64,000 nt of DNA from Porphyromonas gingivalis ATCC 33277. Lineage in GTDB: Bacteria > Bacteroidota > Bacteroidia > Bacteroidales > Porphyromonadaceae. The position numbers were made by a program, and so were the translations under genes. The notes under the pieces are model-generated. The model worked only from the letters and a program-made list of their open reading frames with translations, ran no database searches and was not told the origin of the DNA. The stretch covers positions 2,115,501 to 2,179,500 of the forward strand of contig NC_010729.1 of the NCBI RefSeq assembly GCF_000010505.1, written 5' to 3'. Below, piece after piece: positions 37,444-46,651 of the stretch. Numbering within the stretch: position 1 is the first letter of the stretch; every line of letters starts with the position of its first letter.

Positions 37444-38141
37444 TTTTTGAAGGGATTTGTAACATTAGCAATCTTGCAAAAACCGTAACCGATAGAGCCA
37501 TTGGCACCTATTTGGATGACTCCCTCTTGGATTATCTTGTCGAACTTCGCAAAGATCTCTTCATCATCGTAGGATACGAAGAAGACAAAACGGCTCTCGG
37601 CAGGTACGACCTCTTCGTACCACAGGTTCTCACTCTTCCCATTGTCCAATTGATTGCGGGCTATGACCGGGAGTTGCTCGAGGGCCTCATTGGATAAATC
37701 CTTTTCAATCCCTTCAGGTAACAGATCTTCAATATTCGATGGAGCAGAAAGAAGTTTTGCTAACTCCTTTATAGACTCTTGCAGGGCTTTATTTGTTTTG
37801 AGGATGTAAGTGGCACCCTCTTGAGTTGTCTGAACAGGATAGGCTAATAGGTTGGCTTGGAAGAAAGTGAAGTTGCCAACGCTATGCTCTTCTTCATTCT
37901 TCTCATTGCCATTATTTTTCTTATCCCTGCTCTGATCTTTTCCAAAAACATAGTTAAGCTCGGCAAAGCCTTGTTTCGAAAAGAACTGTCTCAAAGCTCC
38001 TTTGAGGCTGGAGGAGTAGATGCAGGGCATCCCTGTGGTTACATCTCGCTGTACACATTTGTCCACCACTTCGTAGGTGGCATCTCCCTTACCCACATGC
38101 ATATTGGTAAGGCAATGGATCATATAAGCTGCTGTTTTCAT
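37440..38141 (-). CDS. cmr4: Type III-B backbone RAMP protein Cmr4
   Basis: A 233-residue RAMP protein that forms the repeated backbone and cleaves target RNA in related complexes. The start MKTAAYMIHCLTNMHVGKGD is canonical for Cmr4 (HxxxMHVGxG), so I use the ATG at 38141 rather than the longer open frame to 38312. MPCIYSSSLKGALRQFF is the RAMP SSLKG motif, and IGANGSIGYGFCKI is the Gly-rich loop. The likely catalytic Asp lies in the GDATYEVVDKCVQRD region. It overlaps cmr5 by 4 nt; 13 nt separate it from cmr3. Confidence 0.88.
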   Translation of the reverse strand: MKTAAYMIHCLTNMHVGKGDATYEVVDKCVQRDVTTGMPCIYSSSLKGALRQFFSKQGFAELNYVFGKDQSRDKKNNGNEKNEEEHSVGNFTFFQANLLAYPVQTTQEGATYILKTNKALQESIKELAKLLSAPSNIEDLLPEGIEKDLSNEALEQLPVIARNQLDNGKSENLWYEEVVPAESRFVFFVSYDDEEIFAKFDKIIQEGVIQIGANGSIGYGFCKIANVTNPFKK

Positions 38142-38154
38142 ATTCTGATTGTTG

Positions 38155-39336
38155 TTATTTTTTTGTTTTTGTTGGTTCGATGATGATAGCATGATTGTAG
38201 CCGATGGTATGGAAGTTGGGGACTTTCTCGAGGTCCTCACAGAATTGATTTGCTTGCTCTTTAGTATCGAAGTAAAACACGGAACCTCTGGCGTATAGTT
38301 CCTTTTGCACACTTAGGGCAGTTGCCGACTCCGTAAGGTACTGTGTCTGCCTCTTGTTCTCCTTGTTGTAGAACTTTCGTGTCCCTACGTGAGTGAGCAA
38401 ACAGGCAAAGTCTTTCACCTCCGTGCTTGCAAATTTTACCCCCTCGAGGTGCTCAGGCTCAATCATAGCATCGGACAGGAGTACTACAGTATAGTGCTTC
38501 TCATCGCTCGTAAGAGTAGAACTCTCAATGGTGAGTTTGAAGGTCTCTTCACTTACCTCCATGAGGAAAGGTTGCCGCTCTCCACCGAGGTAGACGATTC
38601 TCCCATCCAACTTTTCGTGTTCGATTGCTTTCTCTGTCTCTAAAACAGTGGCAAAGCAGAAGTCGTGCACTCGTACGGGTGGTTGCTTGCACACCTTGGC
38701 CTCTTCGTCCTCTACTACCTTTTTGAAGTTTTTGAAGCGATAGTATCTCTGACAGAAGAAAGCATCATCGTTCGTTGCTCCTTCATAATCTTTGCGTATC
38801 CCGATGCGCTCATCTTTTGTGAAGAAGTCCTCTTCGTTAAGGAGCGTATGGCTTTTGGAAGATAGCCAGCAAGACGCCAGCCCTTTCTTGGGTTTGTATT
38901 CGCCGAAGATAGGAGGGCATTCATCTTCACAGGAGAGGTGTAAGAGACTGTATGGGGCTTTTTCTTTCTTCTTTTGAAACCGTTTACCCACAGGTAGGAA
39001 GTACTCTTCCTTACCCTCATCTTTCTTCTTGTCTATGATAAAGACAGGAGAGAGCGATTGGATAATACCAAACTGCAACTTATCCTTGACAAATGGAGAG
39101 AAACTCTGTTTGCCAATCAATTCACCAGCTTTATGTTCATCTTGTATTTTATTATCCTTGAAGATTTCCTCTCCTGCTATTTGCAACAGTTGATAGCGCA
39201 AAAGCCCCAACAAGGTGGTTTGCTGTGGAAAGTGGGAGGAGTACACGAAGTAGTTGGCATTGTCATCGCCAAAGGTTTTCTTCTGCCCAAAGAAAAACTT
39301 ATCCAAAGGCGTAAGTTTAATAAGATAGGTAGACAT
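38155..39336 (-). CDS. cmr3: Type III-B RAMP protein Cmr3
   Basis: A 393-residue RAMP protein that pairs with Cas10 and caps the crRNA 5' handle in Cmr complexes. The N-terminus YLIKLTPLDKFFFGQKKTFG is typical of Cmr3 (LxPLDxxFFR), followed by FPQQTTLLGLLRYQLL. It lies directly after cmr2 with 1 nt between them. Full length. Confidence 0.88.
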   Translation of the reverse strand: MSTYLIKLTPLDKFFFGQKKTFGDDNANYFVYSSHFPQQTTLLGLLRYQLLQIAGEEIFKDNKIQDEHKAGELIGKQSFSPFVKDKLQFGIIQSLSPVFIIDKKKDEGKEEYFLPVGKRFQKKKEKAPYSLLHLSCEDECPPIFGEYKPKKGLASCWLSSKSHTLLNEEDFFTKDERIGIRKDYEGATNDDAFFCQRYYRFKNFKKVVEDEEAKVCKQPPVRVHDFCFATVLETEKAIEHEKLDGRIVYLGGERQPFLMEVSEETFKLTIESSTLTSDEKHYTVVLLSDAMIEPEHLEGVKFASTEVKDFACLLTHVGTRKFYNKENKRQTQYLTESATALSVQKELYARGSVFYFDTKEQANQFCEDLEKVPNFHTIGYNHAIIIEPTKTKK

Positions 39337-39337
39337 A

Positions 39338-40960
39338 TTATTTCTCTTTTTTAGCCGTTACAAATTGACAGTAGCGCAAGATGCCGTGCAGTAGTTTCTT
39401 TTTGTCTTTCAACTTGCGGGGGGGATCTTCGGAGTGATGCATGGAGTGGATAAACTTCTTCAGGAGGTCGAAAAACACTTCGTTCTCCTTGTGAATCTCT
39501 TCGTCGAAAAAGTTGTCAAAGACCGCATTGATACGCTCTTGGTATAGGGTAACCTCGTCGGTGAAAATTGTCTCATACATATCTTCTATCCAATAGATAA
39601 GACTGTTGAGCATACTGTCATCTTCCTTAAAAGCTCGTATAAGCTCGGTTGCCTTTTTGTATAGGCCTGTTTCTTGTTTACACTTATCGGTACTATGCTT
39701 GCAGGGGAGCAAGAACTCTATCTTCTGCCCACTGTGTTTCTGTATGGATATAGCTACGGTATCTTTCTTCTTTTCCTTTTCCTCTTTCTCTTCCTTTGCT
39801 TTCCTCAACATACTATCGGCTATGTCTATTGCCTCAGACATGGGACTCTTGTAGTAAAAGATACTTACGCCGTAAGACATCGAAAGACCTTCGCCTATTT
39901 CCTTTTGGATAAATAGGTCATCTATCTCCTTAATAAGGTTGAATACATCCTTTTCGACATTGCCCTCCAATACAGGAGCAAAGAGAAAGAGATCATCTCC
40001 TCCGATATAGACAGGTATAGCCTTTGTTTTCTGTATTAACTCATTGGCCACCTCAACAGAGAACTCGAAGAACGATTTTGTAAATCTCGTTAACTCGTTT
40101 TCCTTTTCTCCGTTTTCTTTTATTTCCTTTTCCTCGTCTACTTTGAGTTCTTTGATGTATGTCCCAAAGCCATCCCCGTCCGCCTTTATGACTGCCAAAT
40201 ACTTGTAGCAGTTGCGAAACCCTGTCTTTGAGGTCAATTTGCTATAGTCTACCTCTCCGTTTGCATCTTTGGGAGGATTTTGTTCCCATCCCGATACAGC
40301 TATCTCTGAAGTGCTGGGGAAAGCTCTATCTTGGGAATAGGCCTTTAAGAAAGGAATATTGGGAGCCTCGATGAACATTTCCATATAATCTTCTTCGGTT
40401 TGGGTGGAGGCCTTATTGAACAACTCCTGTGTGTCTAAGTATTTATTGAGTTGCTCCAAAATGCTACAATCGGAGCTAAGCTCCACCGTTATGCTGGAGA
40501 TAGAGAGATAATTCTCTAAGTACTTGCGAATATCCTCGCCCTTCGAAGCAGCATTGCTATACCGACTTTTTATTTCTTCAAGCTCTCTCTTCCGCTTTTG
40601 GTCACTTTCCGTATCTATCTTTCGGGCAATATCATCTTTTTCATCCTGAAAAGCATTCTTGAATTTTTCAGCAAGTTCTCCGAAGATTTCCCTTTTTATT
40701 CTTTTGAATTCCTTCTCTTCAAGCTCTCCTTTGGCAAAAAGCCTATCGGGGAATAAGCCTACCTTTTTAGAAATCTCACCCAAAACATCTTTGCCAGCTC
40801 GATATGGAGAGAGAATCTCAAAGTTTTCTTTAGGTAGTTTTTCGAGCAATTCTCGCATTATCCAAGAGAAGAGGTAGCTCGCCGTCCAAAAGGACTTCAC
40901 GCTTCGAGCCTTAGCCAAGGTCTTACCTATTGGCCCTATGGTTATTGCTGTGTATTTCAT
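39338..40960 (-). CDS. cmr2: Type III-B large subunit Cas10/Cmr2, GGDD polymerase active site present, no HD domain
   Basis: A 540-residue Cas10. The cyclase/polymerase palm is intact: AVIKADGDGFGTYIKEL (first palm motif, about 258-272) and VYIGGDDLFLFAP with GGDD at 320-323. The N-terminus (IGPIGKTLAKARSVKSFWTA) lacks the HD nuclease His-Asp motif, so single-strand DNA cleavage is not expected. The output is therefore a nucleotide signal. In the B. fragilis relative that works with CorA the product is SAM-AMP, which I propose here by association. A Lys/Glu-rich charged stretch (about 275-290) and another at about 395-405 look like loops. The start overlaps the end of cmr1 by 38 nt. Confidence 0.88.
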   Translation of the reverse strand: MKYTAITIGPIGKTLAKARSVKSFWTASYLFSWIMRELLEKLPKENFEILSPYRAGKDVLGEISKKVGLFPDRLFAKGELEEKEFKRIKREIFGELAEKFKNAFQDEKDDIARKIDTESDQKRKRELEEIKSRYSNAASKGEDIRKYLENYLSISSITVELSSDCSILEQLNKYLDTQELFNKASTQTEEDYMEMFIEAPNIPFLKAYSQDRAFPSTSEIAVSGWEQNPPKDANGEVDYSKLTSKTGFRNCYKYLAVIKADGDGFGTYIKELKVDEEKEIKENGEKENELTRFTKSFFEFSVEVANELIQKTKAIPVYIGGDDLFLFAPVLEGNVEKDVFNLIKEIDDLFIQKEIGEGLSMSYGVSIFYYKSPMSEAIDIADSMLRKAKEEKEEKEKKKDTVAISIQKHSGQKIEFLLPCKHSTDKCKQETGLYKKATELIRAFKEDDSMLNSLIYWIEDMYETIFTDEVTLYQERINAVFDNFFDEEIHKENEVFFDLLKKFIHSMHHSEDPPRKLKDKKKLLHGILRYCQFVTAKKEK

Positions 40961-42167
40961 TGTGCTTTGTAGAAATTGATTTTACCTCTGGTATTGTAGA
41001 TATTAATTCTCTCAAGGAAAAAGTGTCTTTTAATGGCGTGTAAACATCTTTCTTTTCCTCTCCACATGAAAAAATAAACTTCTTGCCAAATATGTCTTCG
41101 TCTATTTCTTTCAGTATTAGAAAAATGGTAGAACCTATTGGTTTATACACAATAGGAGAAGCAAATCGTTCAATATTCTCGTTAGATACTATTACTTGTT
41201 GGTTTAATTGTGTAAAATCAAAAAGAGAGTGTAGTCCTAATAAGGCGCGAATATACTTTTGAGTATAATCTTCGTGAGTGCCTGGTTCTATGCGCAAGGA
41301 TAACAACTTTCTTTCGATAGGTTTTTCCCATTCTATCTTCTTTTTGTTGAAATACTCTCTTATAAGAGAGCGCTTTCGTTTATTTCCTGTTTTTAATTTG
41401 TTGTGAAAGGAGTTAATCTTATTGAAGATATCCGATATATCAGAACTATTATGCTTTAAGCAGTATTCTATCCCATAACTCTTCATGATTTCTACTACTT
41501 TTTGAGGCGAGGAGTCAATCCTATTTTCTCCGTTGAGACGAAGGCTATAGCTACCAAAGCCTTTGGTTTGCCTTGCACCAAAGTTATGCAACAAGAAAAA
41601 TGCTTCTAAGTATTTTACTATATATGCTTTTATATCCTTATTATGGATTAACACAATGCCTTTAACGCAACCTTTTTCTAAATGATTTGCCAAACATACG
41701 GGACCTTTTGTAGGGTCCTTTATCTTGGCTTCATTAGCAAAATAGGGGGTGTTTGAAAGATTTATTACCCCTTTTTCTCTTGTCCCCTTACCTCTAACAT
41801 AAGGCAAGAAATACTGCACTTTCGCATCAGGGCTTAGCTTAAAGGAGAGTTTGTAGTTCAAAGCTCCTTCTTGTCCGGGGATGAGACAAAGCTCCAATTT
41901 TGCATCCTTATTCCCTTTCTTTTTCTCTTCCTCATACACTCTGCGAGCCTCTTCATCTTTATTTTGAAAGTATTCTATCCCCCTTTCGATAAAGTTTTTT
42001 TCTGTTGTCGAAGCAGTTTTCTTTACAAACCTCTTGCCTATCTGTGTCAAGATAAACTTGTCGAGCTTCGGTTTGACCTCGGAGGCGCGCAGCGTTGCCT
42101 CTGCATCCCTGGCCTGGAAGTGGATGATGGGCGTATGCTGTTCCAATTCAAATTCTAACTTATACAT
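40923..42167 (-). CDS. cmr1: Type III-B RAMP protein Cmr1
   Basis: A 414-residue RAMP protein. The start YKLEFELEQHTPIIHFQARD and LRASEVKPKLDKFI match Cmr1, which helps to recruit target RNA at the 3' end of the crRNA. GARQTKGFGSYSLRL (about 195-210) is the Gly-rich RAMP loop. First subunit gene of the effector, directly after the small membrane protein gene with 15 bp between them. Confidence 0.85.
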   Translation of the reverse strand: MYKLEFELEQHTPIIHFQARDAEATLRASEVKPKLDKFILTQIGKRFVKKTASTTEKNFIERGIEYFQNKDEEARRVYEEEKKKGNKDAKLELCLIPGQEGALNYKLSFKLSPDAKVQYFLPYVRGKGTREKGVINLSNTPYFANEAKIKDPTKGPVCLANHLEKGCVKGIVLIHNKDIKAYIVKYLEAFFLLHNFGARQTKGFGSYSLRLNGENRIDSSPQKVVEIMKSYGIEYCLKHNSSDISDIFNKINSFHNKLKTGNKRKRSLIREYFNKKKIEWEKPIERKLLSLRIEPGTHEDYTQKYIRALLGLHSLFDFTQLNQQVIVSNENIERFASPIVYKPIGSTIFLILKEIDEDIFGKKFIFSCGEEKKDVYTPLKDTFSLRELISTIPEVKSISTKHNEIHSNNHRANR

Positions 42168-42182
42168 CGTAGTCTATGCTTC

Positions 42183-42419
42183 TTATTTAGTATTGTTCTT
42201 ACAATAAACTTCTATGATTTCTTTGTTTGTCGCGAGCAATGATTTGGCAAAGGAGTTGTTTAGCTCTTTTGCTTTTTCTCGCTCTTGTTCGACCAATCTT
42301 TGGTGCTCTAACTCCTCCTTTCTGATTTTGAATTTGCTGTACCATACGATAGCTACGACAATAATTGTAGTAAAGCCCGCAACTGCCAAAGACAGTAAGA
42401 TTAAAGTTTCTATTTCCAT
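42183..42419 (-). CDS. Small membrane protein between corA and cmr1
   Basis: A 78-residue protein with one membrane helix (TLILLSLAVAGFTTIIVVAI, residues 5-25), a basic turn (WYSKFKIRK) and then a charged amphipathic helix (EELEHQRLVEQEREKAKELN) likely to form a coiled coil in the cytoplasm. No family recognised. It is 1 nt after corA and 15 bp before cmr1, so it is co-transcribed with both. It could couple CorA to the Cmr complex, or modulate or protect the membrane; this is inference from position and topology only. Confidence 0.8.
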   Translation of the reverse strand: MEIETLILLSLAVAGFTTIIVVAIVWYSKFKIRKEELEHQRLVEQEREKAKELNNSFAKSLLATNKEIIEVYCKNNTK

Positions 42420-42420
42420 G

Positions 42421-44004
42421 CTATTTTCTGTATTTGAAATAATGTCTTATTGGGAAGTAGAGGCAGATGGCAAATACTATAAGCGTAATAATATCGCCAC
42501 CCAATAGCCCCCATGTCGAGGGACAAGGGTCCCCGATATTGAAGAAGCGAGTGATGCATCCTTTTTCGACAAAAGTGTTGATACCTAAAAAGCCAACAAG
42601 TAACGTGATAGGCAGGTAGAGGTTGGCAGTTTTGTTGAGTACACCTTGTTCCTCAAGGGTTGTGTAGTTAAAGAGTTCGCCCATCTCTTCGTCGAGAGCT
42701 TTAGCATCTTTCTCGATGTTCATATTGCTTTGAAGCATATCGTACATTTCTATGCCTTGTATTTGAGGGGTAACCTCTCGAAAGTAGGTCTCATTAAGAA
42801 AGCGGATATAGTTGCCGTACAGCTCTTTGACCTGCTTTTCGGTTTTTCTCTTTGTCTTCTTGTCCAATATCAGTTGTGTGATAGAGGCTATTTCGTTGCT
42901 GAAGCGTAGTATGGTGGAGCGTTGCACAAGGCTCAATGTTGCCATTTGGTAGTACATAGTTGTAATATGGTCTCCTATAAGATACCAATCTGAAATACCT
43001 ACAAGAGAGTCTTTGGTTAGACCGAAGAGAGTGCCACTTCCCGACCATCTTGCATAGGTTGTTCTCCTGACATCCTCCCTTTGTACAGACGTATTAGCCA
43101 CAGTTTTATCTCCCCCATCTCCAAAAAGATATCGAAACCAAAGGTCTCCAAAGTGTCCCTCTTCGTAGATGTTGTATTCTCTCTTTCTCCTAAAGTTTTT
43201 CGGTTTGCTTCTCAACTTTTTGGCATAATAGGGGCTATGGTAGTAGGTTATAAAGAACATCCTATCATCCATAACGGGGGAGATGCGGATGATGTCTTTC
43301 CGTTCGCTCTCTTGATGAAACACGAACTTTTGGCACCCATCGTCTTCCGTTCGATCCATCTTGTTGTAACCGAACACCTGACGGATATGGTCGGGGGGGA
43401 GAAAGATATTCGTATGACTAATATCCTCTTCGAATTGACGGAAGTCGTCGTCAAAATCCAGCACTCCTAAACTCCCATAAATGCGGTCGGCAAGAAAAGA
43501 ATCTTTGGCCTTTAATCTGTTCCCTTTTGCCATATATTGAGGGTAGATGCGTCTGCCCGTGTCATTGATGCGGAGTATGTCTTCGAAAGAGGTGTGTTTA
43601 TCGTTGCGGAGAAAGTAGGCTACCGTTCCCACACCCGTATCGAATACAGATACGGCTATCTTCTCAAGTTGTAGAGAGTAGGTAGTAGAGACTCCATCAA
43701 TTTTCACAGAGATGTTGTAAGTGCCTTGGGTGTCACTCAATTCATAGTGGTAGACCGAAGGGTTTTCTTTCGTTCCGAAGAGGGCTCTTCGGGCAAAAGG
43801 ATGAAAATAGGTGTATTCATTGTAGCGCTCTTCCGAAGCTCCTATCTCGAAGTATTGCCTTTTAAGAGGACTGACTGCCGAAAACAGTTTATCAAACTTC
43901 TTTATATCTGTCCTCTCGTTATAGGAAGCATACCCTCTCTTTTCGATGTAATCCCACTGAAAAGGAAAAATAAAGATATGCCTACTGTAAGTTTCAGCTT
44001 CCAT
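42421..44004 (-). CDS. CRISPR-associated CorA-like membrane effector
   Basis: A 527-residue protein. The large N-terminal region (RHIFIFPFQWDYIEKRGY onward) is cytoplasmic; a long helical stalk follows (ASITQLILDKKTKRKTEKQV). Two C-terminal membrane helices come next, about 461-480 (LYLPITLLVGFLGINTF) and 500-519. GIN stands where classic CorA Mg2+ channels have GMN. This matches CorA-type ancillary proteins of type III-B loci, which in B. fragilis are activated by SAM-AMP and disrupt the membrane. First gene of the Cmr operon. I start at the ATG at 44004, directly before the conserved-looking FPFQWDY region; an in-frame ATG at 44229 would add 75 residues. Confidence 0.82.
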   Translation of the reverse strand: MEAETYSRHIFIFPFQWDYIEKRGYASYNERTDIKKFDKLFSAVSPLKRQYFEIGASEERYNEYTYFHPFARRALFGTKENPSVYHYELSDTQGTYNISVKIDGVSTTYSLQLEKIAVSVFDTGVGTVAYFLRNDKHTSFEDILRINDTGRRIYPQYMAKGNRLKAKDSFLADRIYGSLGVLDFDDDFRQFEEDISHTNIFLPPDHIRQVFGYNKMDRTEDDGCQKFVFHQESERKDIIRISPVMDDRMFFITYYHSPYYAKKLRSKPKNFRRKREYNIYEEGHFGDLWFRYLFGDGGDKTVANTSVQREDVRRTTYARWSGSGTLFGLTKDSLVGISDWYLIGDHITTMYYQMATLSLVQRSTILRFSNEIASITQLILDKKTKRKTEKQVKELYGNYIRFLNETYFREVTPQIQGIEMYDMLQSNMNIEKDAKALDEEMGELFNYTTLEEQGVLNKTANLYLPITLLVGFLGINTFVEKGCITRFFNIGDPCPSTWGLLGGDIITLIVFAICLYFPIRHYFKYRK

Positions 44005-44356
44005 ACACTTAATATTTTTTATGAGCAATCTATAAAATGATCGAATTACATCTGTGGTATAGACTTTGGAAATCTCTAACACATATATTATTCTATCAAA
44101 ACGCAATGAAGATCCCAAAGGGAAGAAGCTCTCTTTGCCTCCATTTATAGGTAAATGAGGCAAAAAAAATTGGCCTGGTTCATTGTTTTTAGAGTTAAGG
44201 CCAAATTTAATACAAATAAGTGGACACACTTTTAATTCGATTGATAAAAAGTCGTCCGTGTAAAGGTCGTTATGAAGCAGACTAATATGGGGCTATCCAC
44301 TAAAAGGTATTATCTCCGGTAAAAGGAGAGCAGGTTAGGCAAATGGCATAATTTTT
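44005..44356. promoter_or_regulatory. Upstream region of the CorA-Cmr operon
   Basis: AT-rich DNA before corA. It should hold the operon promoter, though I cannot place a convincing Bacteroidetes -33/-7 pair. Part of it (to 44229) stays open in frame with corA. Nothing else seen. Confidence 0.35.
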
Positions 44357-44522
44357 TTGCAGACAAATCCGCCTCTCCGAAGTTCACAGACCGGAAATGC
44401 TCGGATTGCGGAGTGTGTTTTCGGGAAAAGCGGCGCGAGAATTTTTTCGCTGTGGCGCGAGAATTTTTCACTTCCCGAACCAAAACGAAAAAGTTCCCGC
44501 GCCACGTTTTTCAGAGCGTGGA
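44357..44522. repeat. Dispersed 166-bp non-coding repeat, copy 2
   Basis: Near-identical to 13551-13716, with the same hairpin at 44452-44505. It lies between the divergent corA and mnmG genes. The remainder up to 44743 has no credible gene. Confidence 0.75.
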
Positions 44523-44743
44523 AATAGAAAATTATGGCGCGTAAACCCGTCCTTCTCTCTTAATACGATAGCGCACGAAATGATGCGTCTCCACGCGAAA
44601 TGAACTTTGGGGAGCTTGATTCCGAGACAAATACCGCTCATCCCCTGCCAAGCTCCATAGATGCCAAAACCGAAAGTTGCTAACTTTGTTAAGTAATCAC
44701 GGCCGACACCGGTGTCTGCCGCCGGTACTAAGGAAACATTCCA

Positions 44744-46621
44744 ATGCAATTCAATTATGATGTCATCGTGGTGGGTGCGGGCCATGCCGGCTGCGAAGCG
44801 GCTGCGGCTGCGGCCAAGCTCGGTTCGCAGGTATTGCTCATCACGCCGGACATGAACAAAATAGCCCAAATGAGCTGCAATCCGGCTGTCGGAGGAATAG
44901 CTAAGGGCCAGATAGTCAGGGAGATAGACTCCTTAGGGGGACGAATGGGTATCGTCACGGATGCTACGGCCATCCAGTTTCGTATGCTCAATCGGAGCAA
45001 AGGCCCTGCCATGTGGAGTCCGCGCGCTCAGAGCGACCGCATGCGCTTCATGGAAGCGTGGCGCGATATAGTGGAGCACGAGCCTAATCTGTACATGTGG
45101 CAGGACAGTGTACGCTGCCTCTCTATTCGTCAGGGTGCCGTCGCGGGAGTCGTGACGGCTCTCGGGGTAGAGTTTCAGGCTCGTACCGTGGTGCTGACTA
45201 CAGGCACTTTCCTCGGAGGTGTCATGCACTTCGGGGAGCGTATGATCGAAGGAGGACGAATAGCCGAACCGGCTTTCCACGGCATCACGGAGCAGCTTCG
45301 TGATCTGGGCTTCAGAACCGACAGAATGAAGACGGGGACTCCGGCACGAATCGACGGCCGGAGCATCGATTTCAGTCTGACCACAGAGCAGTCGGGAGAA
45401 GAGGATCACCACCGTTTCTCCTATATGGATACGCCCCGAAGGGTGCTACGCCAAAGGAGTTGCTACGCACTCTACACCAATCCCGAGTGTCATGAGATAC
45501 TAAGCAAAGGGTTGGATCGCTCCCCCCTGTACAACGGACAGATCCAAAGCATCGGCCCTCGATACTGCCCCAGCATAGAGACCAAGATCGTCACCTTCGC
45601 CGACAAGGAGATGCACCAACTGTTTCTCGAACCGGAAGGAGAGACCAGTAACGAGTTTTACCTCAATGGCTTCTCCTCGTCTTTGCCCTTGGAGATTCAG
45701 CTCGAAGCCCTGAAAGCCATTCCGGCTCTTCGCCATGTGCACATCTATCGTCCGGGGTATGCCATCGAATACGACTTCTTCGATCCCACACAATTAAGAC
45801 ATACGCTTGAAACCAAGCCTGTGAAAGGGCTGTTCTTTGCCGGTCAGATCAATGGCACGACCGGCTATGAGGAAGCTGCCGGACAGGGACTGATAGCCGG
45901 CATCAATGCTCACCTGCAATGCCATGGCGCAGGCGAGTTCACACTCGGACGGGATGAGGCTTACATAGGGGTACTGATCGATGATTTGGTGAGCAAAGGC
46001 GTGGATGAGCCCTACCGCATGTTTACATCCCGAGCCGAATATCGCATCTTGCTACGCCAGGACGATGCCGACATGAGGCTCACGCCGAAGGCGGAAGCGA
46101 TCGGGCTGGCAGACAGCAGACGCTGCGAATTGCTCCGAGAAAAGCAGGTATTTCGTGATAAGCTGATCGACTTTACGCACAAGTTTTCCCTCAAACCGGA
46201 TCTGATCAACCCGCATCTGGAGTCGGCCGGCCACCTTCCACTCAAGCAAGGCATCAAACTTTATGACCTGCTGCTCCGCCCTCAAATAGGGATGAATGAA
46301 GTCTGTACGATGGTGCCCTCTCTCCAAAGAATCGTGGAAGAGATCCCGGCATCCAGACGTGAGGAAATCGTGGAAGCTGCAGAGATCCTGATCAAATACG
46401 ACGGCTATATCAAAAGAGAAAGAGCCTTGGCGGACAAGATCAACAGACTCGAGAGCATCCGACTTCCGCAGCATGTAGATTATATGCAGATGCAGTCTCT
46501 CTCCACCGAAGCACGCCAAAAACTGACGAGCATCCGGCCGGAAACCATCGCGCAAGCATCGCGAATACCGGGAGTCTCTCCCCACGACGTAAGCATCCTT
46601 CTCGTACTCTGCGGAAGATAA
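44744..46621 (+). CDS. mnmG: tRNA uridine-5-carboxymethylaminomethyl modification enzyme MnmG (GidA)
   Basis: A 625-residue FAD enzyme that, with MnmE, modifies the wobble uridine of several tRNAs. The Rossmann motif is IVVGAGHAGCEAAAAAAKLG at residues 8-27. Family signatures GGIAKGQIVREIDSLGGRMG, RYCPSIETK and GQINGTTGYEEAAGQG are present; the last contributes to FAD and tRNA binding. The C-terminal helical domain ends with RIPGVSPHDVSILL. Full length. The stop is followed at once by a parS-like palindrome and then uvrC. Confidence 0.95.
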   Translation: MQFNYDVIVVGAGHAGCEAAAAAAKLGSQVLLITPDMNKIAQMSCNPAVGGIAKGQIVREIDSLGGRMGIVTDATAIQFRMLNRSKGPAMWSPRAQSDRMRFMEAWRDIVEHEPNLYMWQDSVRCLSIRQGAVAGVVTALGVEFQARTVVLTTGTFLGGVMHFGERMIEGGRIAEPAFHGITEQLRDLGFRTDRMKTGTPARIDGRSIDFSLTTEQSGEEDHHRFSYMDTPRRVLRQRSCYALYTNPECHEILSKGLDRSPLYNGQIQSIGPRYCPSIETKIVTFADKEMHQLFLEPEGETSNEFYLNGFSSSLPLEIQLEALKAIPALRHVHIYRPGYAIEYDFFDPTQLRHTLETKPVKGLFFAGQINGTTGYEEAAGQGLIAGINAHLQCHGAGEFTLGRDEAYIGVLIDDLVSKGVDEPYRMFTSRAEYRILLRQDDADMRLTPKAEAIGLADSRRCELLREKQVFRDKLIDFTHKFSLKPDLINPHLESAGHLPLKQGIKLYDLLLRPQIGMNEVCTMVPSLQRIVEEIPASRREEIVEAAEILIKYDGYIKRERALADKINRLESIRLPQHVDYMQMQSLSTEARQKLTSIRPETIAQASRIPGVSPHDVSILLVLCGR

Positions 46622-46637
46622 CGTTTCACGTGAAACA
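46622..46637. promoter_or_regulatory. parS-like ParB binding site
   Basis: CGTTTCACGTGAAACA matches the conserved bacterial parS palindrome TGTTTCACGTGAAACA at 15 of 16 bases. It lies in the 30-bp gap between mnmG and uvrC, the only non-coding DNA there. ParB binding would mark it as a chromosome segregation site; no ParB gene is in this window. Confidence 0.7.
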
Positions 46638-46651
46638 AAATATCGAACCGA

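Noticed and set aside
44005-44229. 75-residue N-terminal extension of the CorA-like protein
   Set aside because: Possible but less likely: its composition does not look like the rest. The shorter start is used and the alternative is stated.
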